Source of the DNA: RUG563 sp024681215
Lineage (GTDB): Bacteria > Bacillota > Clostridia > Christensenellales > Aristaeellaceae
Assembly (NCBI GenBank): GCA_024681215.1
Contig: JAILBG010000107.1
Location: 1-64,000, forward strand
DNA: 64,000 nt
Direction of reading: 5' to 3'
Each line of letters begins with the position of its first letter. Position 1 is the stretch's first letter. Made by a program: the position numbers and the translations under genes. Under the pieces are notes generated by a model that made no database searches, was not told where the DNA came from, and was given only the letters and a program-made list of their open reading frames with translations. Shown piece by piece: positions 43,485 to 51,811 of this stretch.

Positions 43485-45842
43485 ATGTTCAAGCGTTTGA
43501 TGGCGCTGGTCGTGGCATTGGTGCTGATGCTCCCCGCCATGGCCATTGCGGAAACGAAGAACTTGTCCAAGAACGGCAGCATGGTGCTCGGGTCCGAAGG
43601 CGATGAAGTCAAGGCCGCCCAGGAGCTGCTGATTACTTATGGATATTTGACCGGAACGGCCAGCGGCGTGTACGACAAGGCCACAGAAGCGGCCGTGAAG
43701 GCGTTCCAGCAGCGGAACAACCTGTATCCCGACGGCAAGATCGGCAAATATACGCTGACCGTGCTCAAGAGCGGGAACGTGGTGAAGAAGGACGATCCCG
43801 ACAGCGGGATCGACGCCGGCAACACCGAGCATCTTTCTCCCGGCGGCAGCATGACGATGGGCACCACGGGCGAAGCGGTCAAGACCGTGCAGAGCATCCT
43901 GGCTTCTCTGGGCTATTACGACGGCCCCCAGGACGGCCGCTACGGCGAACAGACCATGTACGCCGTGCGCGCTTTCCAGGCCAAGAACGGCCTGAAGGTG
44001 GACGGCATGGTGGGCGAAAAGACCTACGCCAAGCTGACGGACGGCTCCGCCCTCAAGAAGAACGAAGGCACCACCGCCCCGTCGGACGACAGCAAGGGCC
44101 TGTCTCCCAACGGCAGCATGATCCTGGGCTCCTCCGGCTCCGACGTGATGGCGGCGCAGCAGCTGCTGAAGGAATACGGCTATTACAAGGGCATGCTGGA
44201 CGGCAAGTTCAGCTATGATATGCAGGAGGCCGTGCGCAGCTTCCAGCGCCGCAACGGCCTGGACGCCGACGGCAAGATCGGCCCCAGGACTCTGGCGAAG
44301 CTGTACGACGATCCGGCCAACATTACCAAGAAATCCGATGTGGATCCCGTCACCGAAACCGTGCCCATCACCTACGGGCAGAGCGGCGAAGCGGTGAAGG
44401 ATCTGCAGCGCGCCCTGAAATGGTATTATTATTACGCCGGCAAAGTGGACGGCATTTTCGGCGTGGAAGTGCTGGAAGCGCTGAAATCCTTCCAGGAATC
44501 CGAAGGCCTGACCCCGGACGGCGTGGCGGGCTATGAAACCCAGAACGCCCTGCTGGCCGGCAACGCCAAGATCCTGAACGGCGGCATCCCCTCCCGCAAT
44601 ATGTATTCCGGCACCCGGGGCTACGACGTGGCCATCCTGCAACAGCGGCTGAACCAGCTGAATTATCTGTCCCTGTCCAATGTGACCCTGGGCACCTACG
44701 ACGCCGCTACCGCGGCCGCGGTTTCCGTGTTCCAGAAGGACAAAGGCCTGGACGTCACCGGCTCCTTCAACCCCGCCGTGCGGCGCTACCTGTGGACCAC
44801 CACCGTGGATGCTGAGGACCAGGCCGCTGTGGACGCCGAAAACGCCAAGCAGGATCCCTTCGATCAGATTTTCGATCCCTATGTGGGCCAGACCCTGAAG
44901 GAAGGCGCCACCGGCCAGGACGTGGCCAACGCCCAGATGAAGCTGAAGGCCGCCGGCTATCTGCAGGGGAATGCGGACGGCATCTTCGGGGCCAAGACCA
45001 AGAAGGCGGTCAAGGATCTGCAGAAGGATTACGGCCTCAAGCAGGACGGCGTCATCGGCCAGTCCACCTGGCAGGTGCTGTGGAGCCTGAGCGCCGATGC
45101 GGCGGAGCAGAAGGTGGTCATCGACGGGAACAGCTCCGTGGGCGCCAGCACCCGGAAGCTCAGCCGCGGCAGCCGCGGATCCCAGGTGGTCAAGCTGCAG
45201 CAGCGGCTGAAGGAGCTGGGCTATGATCCCGGCCCCATCGACGGCAAATTCGGCCCCGCCACCTCCGTGGCCGTCAGCACGTTCCAGCTGGACAACGGGC
45301 TGAATCCCGACGGCGTGGTGGGCACCGATACCTTCGTGGCCCTCAAGATCAATTTCAACGACGCGCCGGTGGTGCTGCCCGTGGATACCACGCCGGAAAC
45401 GTATACCGATACCAAGATCCCCGACACCATGAAGCGCGGCAGCAAGGGCAACTGCGTCAAGACCCTGCAGCAGAAGCTGAAGGATGCCGGCTTCTACTCC
45501 GACGAAGTGGACGGCAAGTACGGCGCTTCCACCGAAGTGGCCGTGAAGCAGTACCAGCTGAGCAAGGGCTTGAATCCTGACGGCGTGGCCGGCAAGGATA
45601 CGCTTCTGTCCCTGGGCATCACCCCCAGCTCCATCGCCGCTGCGAAGCTGCGCCGCGGCAGCAAGGGCGACAGCGTGAAGACCCTGCAGGAGAAGCTCAA
45701 GACCCTGGGGTACTACACCGGCGAAGTGGACGGCAAGTTCGGCGCGTCCACCGAAGAAGCGGTGAAGAATTACCAGAAGGACAACGGCCTCAAGGCCGAC
45801 GGCATCGTGGGCCCCGCCACCAAGGTGAAGCTGGGTCTGTAA
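43485..45842 (+). CDS. Secreted protein of nine peptidoglycan-binding repeats
   Basis: A 785-residue exported protein; the signal peptide is residues 1-22 (MFKRLMALVVALVLMLPAM, ending AIAE). The whole mature chain is nine PG_binding_1 domains, starting near residues 36, 126, 215, 299, 376, 474, 562, 652 and 725. Each has the pattern GxxGxxVxxLQxxLxxLGYYxG, DGxFGxxTxxAVxxFQ and NGLxxDGxVGxxT. No catalytic domain, sortase signal or transmembrane anchor is visible. Such domains usually bring a hydrolase to the wall; here they stand alone, so a structural or wall-coating role is inferred. GAGAGGAGG precedes the ATG. Confidence 0.92.
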   Translation: MFKRLMALVVALVLMLPAMAIAETKNLSKNGSMVLGSEGDEVKAAQELLITYGYLTGTASGVYDKATEAAVKAFQQRNNLYPDGKIGKYTLTVLKSGNVVKKDDPDSGIDAGNTEHLSPGGSMTMGTTGEAVKTVQSILASLGYYDGPQDGRYGEQTMYAVRAFQAKNGLKVDGMVGEKTYAKLTDGSALKKNEGTTAPSDDSKGLSPNGSMILGSSGSDVMAAQQLLKEYGYYKGMLDGKFSYDMQEAVRSFQRRNGLDADGKIGPRTLAKLYDDPANITKKSDVDPVTETVPITYGQSGEAVKDLQRALKWYYYYAGKVDGIFGVEVLEALKSFQESEGLTPDGVAGYETQNALLAGNAKILNGGIPSRNMYSGTRGYDVAILQQRLNQLNYLSLSNVTLGTYDAATAAAVSVFQKDKGLDVTGSFNPAVRRYLWTTTVDAEDQAAVDAENAKQDPFDQIFDPYVGQTLKEGATGQDVANAQMKLKAAGYLQGNADGIFGAKTKKAVKDLQKDYGLKQDGVIGQSTWQVLWSLSADAAEQKVVIDGNSSVGASTRKLSRGSRGSQVVKLQQRLKELGYDPGPIDGKFGPATSVAVSTFQLDNGLNPDGVVGTDTFVALKINFNDAPVVLPVDTTPETYTDTKIPDTMKRGSKGNCVKTLQQKLKDAGFYSDEVDGKYGASTEVAVKQYQLSKGLNPDGVAGKDTLLSLGITPSSIAAAKLRRGSKGDSVKTLQEKLKTLGYYTGEVDGKFGASTEEAVKNYQKDNGLKADGIVGPATKVKLGL
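43590..45839 (+). repeat. Nine tandem peptidoglycan-binding repeat units
   Basis: Unit spacing is 73-98 codons. The last two units are nearly identical in their core (GSKGxxVKTLQxKLK and GASTExAVK), suggesting the array grew recently at its 3' end, whereas unit 5 is the most divergent. Confidence 0.85.
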
Positions 45843-45860
45843 AATTTCCAGATGAACGAA

Positions 45861-45889
45861 GAAGGCTCCCGTCCGGAGCCTTCTTTTTT
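45861..45889 (+). terminator. Rho-independent terminator
   Basis: GAAGGCTCC/GGAGCCTTC stem, 5-base loop, six T, 19 bases after the stop of the nine-repeat gene. Confidence 0.92.
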
Positions 45890-45956
45890 GTCAGCTTTTT
45901 CCGGCATGCGCTGCGGGAGCCCAAGGAAAGATAGGAGAAAAAGGAGGCGGGGCACG

Positions 45957-46934
45957 GTGAAAAAGCGGGCGAGGATCGCCGCGTGCATCCTGGCGGCGGT
46001 GGTGCTGCTGAGCGGATGCGGGGAGAAAGCGGCGGGAAATCAGGAAGAAACGCCAAAAAGTCAATCAAAGATCCGGCTGCCGGAAAAGCTGAAATTGAAC
46101 GATGCGGGCGTGCCGGTGCTGCGGGTGTGGGACGCGGACGCGGAAGAAAACCGGAAAATGGACATCGAAAGCTATCTGCAGGGCGTCCTGGCCGGCGAAA
46201 TGAAGAACGACTGGCCCCTGGAGGCGCTGAAAGCCCAGGCGATTCTGGCGCGGACGTTCGTGCTGAAATTCTGTTCCGAAAAGGAAAGCAAGTATGCGGG
46301 CGCCGACATTTCCACGGACATTGAGGAGGCCCAGGCGTACGATATGACCGGGGTCAACGATCGGATCGAACAGGCGGTGCGGGAAACGCGGGGACTGGTG
46401 CTGGCGTACCGCGGGGAGTTGCCCTACGCCTGGTTCCACGCCCATTCCGGGGGCATGACGGAAAAGGCCAAGCCGGGGCTGAACTATGAAAAGGACGAGC
46501 CCGGATACACCAAAGTGACCGAAGGCCGGGAAAGCGAAAAAGCGCCGGACAGCGCCAAAGCGTGGCAGGCGGCGTTTTCAAAGCAGGAAATCGCCGCGGC
46601 GGCGCTGCAGGCGGGGGCCGACGGCATCGGGGAGGTGCAGACCGTTCAGATCGGAGAAACGGGGGAGAGCGGCCGGGCGGTGACGCTGCTGATCAACGGC
46701 CGGAGCGTGAACGCCCCGGAAATGCGGCTGGCGCTGGGGTCCACGAAAATGCGGTCCACGCTGCTTACGGACATAAAGGTTACGGAGGACCGGGTGATTT
46801 TTTCCGGCAAGGGCTACGGCCACGGGGTGGGCATGCCCCAGTGGGGCGCTTACGGCATGGCGGAGGAAGGAAAAACGGCGCAGGAGATCGTCGCGTATTA
46901 TTTCGACGGCGTCACAGTAGAAAAAGTATGGTAA
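45957..46934 (+). CDS. SpoIID/LytB-family lipoprotein
   Basis: A 325-residue lipoprotein of the SpoIID family. The GTG start is chosen because AAGGAGG lies 9 bases upstream and the earlier ATG would have to be read through the terminator. A lipobox (VVLLSGCG) makes Cys18 the lipidated residue. The SpoIID domain follows: DIESYLQGVLAGEMKNDWPLEALKAQAI, the FHAHSGGMTE motif and KGYGHGVGMPQWGAYGMA. SpoIID is a lytic transglycosylase that degrades denuded glycan during engulfment; LytB-type relatives work outside sporulation, and which applies here is open. Lytic transglycosylases use a Glu, most likely in AGEM. Confidence 0.88.
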   Translation: MKKRARIAACILAAVVLLSGCGEKAAGNQEETPKSQSKIRLPEKLKLNDAGVPVLRVWDADAEENRKMDIESYLQGVLAGEMKNDWPLEALKAQAILARTFVLKFCSEKESKYAGADISTDIEEAQAYDMTGVNDRIEQAVRETRGLVLAYRGELPYAWFHAHSGGMTEKAKPGLNYEKDEPGYTKVTEGRESEKAPDSAKAWQAAFSKQEIAAAALQAGADGIGEVQTVQIGETGESGRAVTLLINGRSVNAPEMRLALGSTKMRSTLLTDIKVTEDRVIFSGKGYGHGVGMPQWGAYGMAEEGKTAQEIVAYYFDGVTVEKVW

Positions 46935-46969
46935 AAAACAGCCCGCGGGCAAAAGCCGCGGGCCGTTTT
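46935..46969. terminator. Bidirectional terminator
   Basis: GCCCGCGG/CCGCGGGC stem. The left side has a run of A, giving six T for the minus-strand operon; the right side has four T for the SpoIID gene. Confidence 0.8.
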
Positions 46970-46984
46970 GTGCGTTTCAGGGGA

Positions 46985-47383
46985 TTATTCTTCGTCCGGC
47001 GTTTCGGGGAAGAGGGGCTGATGGCAGTTGGGGCAGAGGTAATCCTCGTCAAAATCGAAGGAATCCGCCTCAAAGGTCATTTCCTCGCCGCAGTGGGGGC
47101 AGGTGTATTCCACCTCGTTGCTGTCGTCCCCGCTGCCGTCTTCGTCCTCTTCGTCCTCATCTCCGTAGAAGGCGTCTTCCAGATCGCTCAGGTCGCTGTC
47201 GATGGATTCCATGTATTCGTTCAGGTCTTCGTGATCCTGCCGAAGGGATTCCACCTCCTGTGTCAGCTCGGTCAGCAGCTCCAGGATCTTTTCGATCAGC
47301 TTGCCTTCGTTCTTGTCGGTGTCCAGCTTCAATCCTTCGGCCAGGCCCTTTACATAGGAAACGCGGTCAGACAGGTTGCTCAT
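46985..47383 (-). CDS. Acidic coiled-coil protein with zinc ribbon (CD1247-like)
   Basis: A 132-residue protein, about a quarter Asp/Glu. The N-terminal 70 residues form a helical coiled coil (LIEKILELLTELTQEVESL), followed by an acidic linker and a zinc ribbon with CPHCGEE and CPNCHQ. Its N-terminal part resembles the clostridial CD1247-type domain. Function unknown. It follows efp by 17 bases and ends the peptidase-efp operon, as this family often does beside efp. Confidence 0.8.
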   Translation of the reverse strand: MSNLSDRVSYVKGLAEGLKLDTDKNEGKLIEKILELLTELTQEVESLRQDHEDLNEYMESIDSDLSDLEDAFYGDEDEEDEDGSGDDSNEVEYTCPHCGEEMTFEADSFDFDEDYLCPNCHQPLFPETPDEE

Positions 47384-47400
47384 TTTTCCTCCTTGATCCG

Positions 47401-47958
47401 TTACGCGCGGGACAGGTATTCGCCCGTGCGGGTGTCGATCTTGATCATGTCGCCGATGTTGATGAACAGGGGCACCTGGATCTCCAGGCCGGTTTCGGTG
47501 GTGGCGGGCTTGAAGTTATTGGTGGCGGTGTCGCCCTTGAAGCCCGGCTCGGTCTTGGTGATCTCCAGCTCCACGAAGTTGGGGGCTTCCACGGAGAAGG
47601 CCTGGCCCTTGAAATAGCGGATGGTGACGTTCATGTTTTCCTTGACGTACTTGATGGCGTCTTCCACCGCGTCCTTGCCCAGGGGCATCTGCTCGTAGGT
47701 TTCGGGATCCATGAAGTAGTACAGATCGCCGTCGTTGTACAGGTACTGCATTTCCTTGGTTTCGATGATGGCACGGGGCATTTTGTCGGTGGGGTTGAAG
47801 GTGCGCTCGATCACGGCGCCGGTCATGACGTTTTTGATCTTGGTGCGCACGAACGCGGCGCCCTTGCCGGGCTTCACGTGCTGGAAATCCACGATGTTCC
47901 ACACGCCGCCGTCCCATTCGATGGTGATACCCTTTTTGAAATCGCCAGCAGTAATCAT
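47401..47958 (-). CDS. efp: Translation elongation factor P
   Basis: EF-P relieves ribosome stalling at polyproline stretches by entering the E site. The 185-residue protein has Lys32 in VKPGKGAAFVR, the residue that carries the modification in other bacteria, and the three OB-like domains ending YLSRA. GGAGGAAAAAA precedes the ATG; an open stretch upstream is rejected. The peptidase-efp pair is a long-conserved Gram-positive arrangement (yqhT-efp). No modification enzyme is in the window. Confidence 0.97.
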   Translation of the reverse strand: MITAGDFKKGITIEWDGGVWNIVDFQHVKPGKGAAFVRTKIKNVMTGAVIERTFNPTDKMPRAIIETKEMQYLYNDGDLYYFMDPETYEQMPLGKDAVEDAIKYVKENMNVTIRYFKGQAFSVEAPNFVELEITKTEPGFKGDTATNNFKPATTETGLEIQVPLFINIGDMIKIDTRTGEYLSRA

Positions 47959-48008
47959 TGTTTTTTCCTCCATTTTCCGTTGTTGGTGTATTTGCAATAA
48001 GGGCCCGA

Positions 48009-49076
48009 TCACACGATCAAAAGCGCCTTTTGTGCATGTACCAGGGTGCGCCCGCCGTCCGGCGTTACGGCGCAGGTGTTTTCGATGCGCACGCCGCCCA
48101 GGCCGGGCACGTAGATACCGGGCTCCACGGTAACCACGTGGCCCGGTTCCAGCAGATCGTCGCACATCGGGGACAGCCGGGGCTCTTCATGGATGTCGAT
48201 GCCCACGCCGTGGCCCAGGCCGTGGCCGAACCGCCCCGCGAAGCCCGCGCCGTCGATGATGCGCCGGGCCTCGGCGTCGATCCCGCTGCATTTGCGCCCG
48301 GGGGCCAGCATGCCTTCGCAGGTCTCCTGGGCCAGCAGCACCGTATCGTAGATGCGGCGCATGTCCTCGCTGGGCTTGCCCAGCGCGACGGTGCGGGTCA
48401 TGTCCGCGCAGTAGCCGCCCTTTTTCGCCCCGAAATCCAATGTGATCATCTCGCCGGTTTCCAGCTTCTTTTCGCTGGGGATGGCGTGGGGGAGGGAGCC
48501 GTTGACCCCGGAGGCCACGATGGTATCGAAGGCCAGGCCGTCGGCGCCCAGATCCAGCATGGCGTAATCCAGCAGGATCTGCAATTGCTTTTCCGTCGTG
48601 CCCGGGCGGATCTTCGGAAGGATCTGCTCAAAGGCGCGGCAGGAAATATCGCAGGCCGCTTCGATCAGACGGAGCTCTTTTTCTTCCTTGATCCGGCGGG
48701 CGTTTTCCGGCGCGCCGTCCAGGGGAGCGAAGGAGATGCCCGGCATATCCTTTTCCATGCGCCGGAACGCGCGGACCGTCACCTTGTCGTCCTCGTACCG
48801 GACGTTTTTTACATCGCGGTCCGAAAACAGCCGGGCGGCCAGGGCGGCGTGGCTTACGCCCTTTTCCACCATCAATACCTGAAACCCGGGGGCCTGACGC
48901 TCCGCCTGCTCGGTATAGCGGAAATCGGTGATAATGGCCTGAAAGCCGTTTCCGGCGGCCAGCAGGCCTTCGCCCGTGAAGCCGCTCAGATAGAAAATAT
49001 TGGACGGCTTGTGGATCAGGATGCCGTCCCCGGCGCCGATCCCGGCCAGGGACAGCGTCTTTTCCAGTCGGTTCAT
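48009..49076 (-). CDS. M24-family Xaa-Pro aminopeptidase/dipeptidase
   Basis: A 355-residue metallopeptidase (YqhT/PepQ type) that cleaves X-Pro bonds. The N-terminal creatinase-like domain (residues 1-120) precedes the pita-bread catalytic domain with the dinuclear metal ligands: Asp in LDFGAKKGGYCADM, His in GHGLGHGVGIDIHE, and Glu in TVEPGIY and GVRIENT. GGAGGAAAC precedes the ATG at 49076, so the open frame reaching 49286 is not coding. Efp follows after 50 bases; the pair likely shares a promoter near 49117. Confidence 0.93.
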   Translation of the reverse strand: MNRLEKTLSLAGIGAGDGILIHKPSNIFYLSGFTGEGLLAAGNGFQAIITDFRYTEQAERQAPGFQVLMVEKGVSHAALAARLFSDRDVKNVRYEDDKVTVRAFRRMEKDMPGISFAPLDGAPENARRIKEEKELRLIEAACDISCRAFEQILPKIRPGTTEKQLQILLDYAMLDLGADGLAFDTIVASGVNGSLPHAIPSEKKLETGEMITLDFGAKKGGYCADMTRTVALGKPSEDMRRIYDTVLLAQETCEGMLAPGRKCSGIDAEARRIIDGAGFAGRFGHGLGHGVGIDIHEEPRLSPMCDDLLEPGHVVTVEPGIYVPGLGGVRIENTCAVTPDGGRTLVHAQKALLIV

Positions 49077-49116
49077 AAACAGTTTCCTCCAATGGGCGCA
49101 CTTCACGCCACATTGA

Positions 49117-49125
49117 ATTTTACCA
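49117..49125 (-). promoter_or_regulatory. Possible extended -10 of the peptidase-efp operon
   Basis: On the minus strand TGGTAAAAT fits TGn-TAAAAT, 41 bases before the ATG. The -35 is not recognisable. Confidence 0.4.
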
Positions 49126-49252
49126 TATTCTTGCCTTCGACGCCACCCCTGAAACGGAAAAAACCAAAATTTTTTGCCTGCTTTTTGCCTGAAAAAGACG
49201 GAACCGCCCTTTCTCCGGTCAAAAATGGCGGAAATATTGCCGAATTTAACCG

Positions 49253-49281
49253 TTGACAGACAGGACAGGAGTGAATATAAT
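49253..49281 (+). promoter_or_regulatory. Consensus sigma-A promoter of the metal-efflux operon
   Basis: TTGACA, 17 bases, TATAAT: both boxes perfect. The expected start is near 49288, inside the operator. Confidence 0.93.
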
Positions 49282-49284
49282 AAC

Positions 49285-49304
49285 ATATGAACAGATGTTC
49301 AAGT
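49285..49304. promoter_or_regulatory. ArsR/SmtB-type operator
   Basis: TGAACA-GA-TGTTCA inside AT-rich flanks matches the classic 12-2-12 inverted repeat bound by CadC, SmtB and CzrA. It overlaps the start site, so metal-free repressor would block transcription. Confidence 0.85.
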
Positions 49305-49319
49305 GAGAGGGTGAAAGCA

Positions 49320-49682
49320 ATGGAAGGGTTTCCGGAAACGCCCCGGGAGGAGGAAACCGTGAACCGGGCGCTGGTAACGGAACTGAACGGGAGCCTGCCG
49401 GACGAGGAAATGTTTTACCGGCTGTCGGAATTGTACAAGGTGTTCGGAGACAGCACCCGGATCAAGATCCTGTACGCGCTGTTTGAAGCGGAAATGTGCG
49501 TGTGCGATATCGCGGCGCTGCTGGGCATGACCCAATCCGCCATTTCCCATCAGCTGCGGGTGCTCAAGCAGAGCCAGTTGGTGAAATTCCGGCGGGATGG
49601 GAAGACGATTTATTATTCCTTGGACGACGATCACGTGCGCACCATCATCGGCATGGGCATCGAACACCTGACGGAAGAATGA
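49320..49682 (+). CDS. ArsR/SmtB-family metal-responsive repressor
   Basis: A 120-residue winged-helix repressor. The recognition helix is TQSAISHQLRVLKQSQLV. Two metal sites can be read: Cys60-Val-Cys62 (EMCVCD), like ArsR/CadC, and a complete alpha-5 site Asp103-x-His105-x10-His116-x2-Glu119, like SmtB/CzrA for zinc. The ATG at 49320 is used because an upstream in-frame ATG lies before the transcription start. The metal ATPase follows after 20 bases, so zinc, cadmium or lead most likely relieves repression. Confidence 0.93.
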   Translation: MEGFPETPREEETVNRALVTELNGSLPDEEMFYRLSELYKVFGDSTRIKILYALFEAEMCVCDIAALLGMTQSAISHQLRVLKQSQLVKFRRDGKTIYYSLDDDHVRTIIGMGIEHLTEE

Positions 49683-49702
49683 TATAGACGGAGGAAAAAC
49701 GC

Positions 49703-51661
49703 ATGAGCTGCAATCATTGCGGACATGATCACGAGCACGGCCATGAACATAGCCATGAACACAGCCACGAGCACGGGCATGAACACGGCCACGAACACGG
49801 CCACGGCGGGGAAGAAAACAGGAAGATCATCCTGATCCGCATTGGGGCTTCCGCGGTGCTGCTGGCGCTGGGGCTGCTGCTGCCGCTTGAGGAAGGGGTC
49901 AGGATCGCGCTGTTTGTGCTTTCCTTCCTGACGGTGGGGTACAGCGTGGTGATTGAAGCCGTGCGCAATCTGCTGCACGGACATGCGCTGGACGAAATGT
50001 TTCTGATGACGGCGGCGTCGGTGGGCGCGTTCTGCCTGGGGGATTTTGCCGAGGGTGTGGTGGTGATGCTGCTGTATCAGATCGGCGAATTATTTCAGGA
50101 TTACGCCGTGGACCGCAGCCGGGAATCCATCGCGGAGCTGATGGACATCAGGCCTGACAGCGCCAACGCGGAAAGGGACGGCGCCGTCGTGACCGTCAGC
50201 CCGGAGGAAGTCGTTCCCGGGGAAATCATCCTGGTGCGGCCTGGGGAGAAGGTCCCCATGGACGGCGTGGTGCTGGAAGGGGAATCCTCCCTGGATACGG
50301 TGGCCCTCACCGGCGAAAGCGTGCCCCGCACCGTGCGGCCCGGGGATCAGGTGATCAGCGGCTGCGTGAACCGGCAGGGCGTGCTGCGGGTGCAGGTGAC
50401 GCATCCCTACGGCGATTCCACCGTGGCCAGGATCCTGGAAATGGTGGAGCACGCCAATGAAACGAAATCCAAAGCGGACAGATTCATTACCCGCTTCGCC
50501 CGGATATATACCCCGGCGGTGGTGGGGCTGGCGGTGCTGCTGGCGGTGATCCCGCCGGTGTTCTTCGGGGGGAACTGGAGCGAATGGATCACCTCGGCGC
50601 TGACCTTCCTGGTGATCTCCTGCCCCTGCGCGCTGGTGATCTCCGTGCCGCTGACCTTTTTCAGCGGCATCGGCGGCGCGTCCCGCAAAGGCATCCTGAT
50701 CAAGGGCGCGGGATATCTGGAGACCTTAGCGAAGGCGGACACCGCGGTGTTCGACAAGACCGGCACCCTCACCCGGGGCGTGTTCACCGTAACGGCGGTG
50801 CACGGCAAGGGCAGCGCGGACGAGGAAGAAATCCTGCTGCTGGCCGCCGCGGCGGAGCGGTTCAGCACCCATCCTATCGCCCAGTCCCTGCGTGAAAAGT
50901 GCAAGGACGGGGCGGAGAGCGCCGCGGTATCCGACGTGGAGGAGATTTCCGGCCGGGGCGTGCGGGCCAATGTGAACGGCAGGCGCGTGCTGGCGGGCAA
51001 TGAAAAGCTCATGGAAAGCGAGGGGATCCGGCCCAAAGCCTGCCATCGCAGCGGCACCATCGTGCACGTGGCGGCGGACGGGGAATACCTGGGCCATATC
51101 GTGATCTCCGATCAGGTGAAGGACGGGGCGAAGGAAGGCCTGGCGGCGCTGAAAGCCCTGGGCGTCCGGAAAACCGTGATGCTCACCGGCGACGCCCTCT
51201 CCGCCGCGCAGGCCGTTGCGACGGAAGTGGGCGTGGATGAAATGCGCGCCCAGCTGCTGCCGGACGGCAAGGTGGCGGAAGTGGAAAAGCTGATGGCGGA
51301 AAAGCCGGCAGGCGGCGCGCTCCTGTTCGTGGGCGACGGGATCAACGATGCGCCGGTGCTGGCCCGGGCGGACGTGGGCGTCGCCATGGGCGCCCTGGGC
51401 AGCGACGCGGCCATCGAAGCGGCGGACGTGGTGCTGATGGACGACGATCCTCGGAAGCTGGGCAAGGCCATCCGCATCGCCCGCAAGACCCTTTCCATCG
51501 TGCGGCAGAACGTCGTTTTCTCCCTGGGCGTAAAGGCGCTGGTGATGATCCTGGGCGTATTGCACGCGGCGCCCCTGTGGGCTGCCGTGTTCGCGGATGT
51601 GGGCGTTTGCTTCCTCGCCATCCTCAACGCCATGCGCGCCATGCACGCTGCGAAGGAGTAA
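49703..51661 (+). CDS. Zn/Cd/Pb-exporting P1B-type ATPase with His-rich N-terminus
   Basis: A 652-residue heavy-metal pump (CadA/ZntA type). The first 36 residues hold CNHC and 15 histidines in a repeated His-Glu/Gly/Ser pattern, in place of the usual HMA domain. Then come the membrane helices, the A domain with TGES, the transport motif SCPCALVIS, the phosphorylation site DKTGTLT and GDGINDAP. The CPC motif and the final helix (WAAVFADVGVCFL, carrying an Asp) suit Zn/Cd/Pb rather than copper. It forms an operon with the upstream repressor. Confidence 0.94.
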   Translation: MSCNHCGHDHEHGHEHSHEHSHEHGHEHGHEHGHGGEENRKIILIRIGASAVLLALGLLLPLEEGVRIALFVLSFLTVGYSVVIEAVRNLLHGHALDEMFLMTAASVGAFCLGDFAEGVVVMLLYQIGELFQDYAVDRSRESIAELMDIRPDSANAERDGAVVTVSPEEVVPGEIILVRPGEKVPMDGVVLEGESSLDTVALTGESVPRTVRPGDQVISGCVNRQGVLRVQVTHPYGDSTVARILEMVEHANETKSKADRFITRFARIYTPAVVGLAVLLAVIPPVFFGGNWSEWITSALTFLVISCPCALVISVPLTFFSGIGGASRKGILIKGAGYLETLAKADTAVFDKTGTLTRGVFTVTAVHGKGSADEEEILLLAAAAERFSTHPIAQSLREKCKDGAESAAVSDVEEISGRGVRANVNGRRVLAGNEKLMESEGIRPKACHRSGTIVHVAADGEYLGHIVISDQVKDGAKEGLAALKALGVRKTVMLTGDALSAAQAVATEVGVDEMRAQLLPDGKVAEVEKLMAEKPAGGALLFVGDGINDAPVLARADVGVAMGALGSDAAIEAADVVLMDDDPRKLGKAIRIARKTLSIVRQNVVFSLGVKALVMILGVLHAAPLWAAVFADVGVCFLAILNAMRAMHAAKE

Positions 51662-51666
51662 CGGCC

Positions 51667-51713
51667 AGAGGGGGAGAACTGTTCTTTGAAGAGCGAAGAA
51701 CGGTTCTCCCTCT
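51667..51713 (+). other. Long RNA hairpin after the metal ATPase
   Basis: Near-complementary arms around AGAGGG-GAGAAC and GTTCTCCCTCT could form a 20-pair stem with small mismatches. There is no T-run, so it is not a standard terminator. Confidence 0.55.
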
Positions 51714-51730
51714 ATTCTGCTGAAAACAAA

Positions 51731-51759
51731 TTGATCCTGCCGCGATGCAACAATATACG
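51731..51759 (+). promoter_or_regulatory. Possible promoter of the SH3-like protein gene
   Basis: TTGATC, 17 bases, TATACG. The -10 box is imperfect. Confidence 0.4.
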
Positions 51760-51811
51760 CCTCTGATCCGTCTTAATGATTGAACAGAACACAGAAGCGG
51801 AGGAAGAAAGA

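Noticed and set aside
43485..45842. CRISPR-like or transposon repeats in this repetitive stretch
   Set aside because: The periodicity is in codons of a single open frame and matches protein domains; there are no constant repeats with unique spacers.
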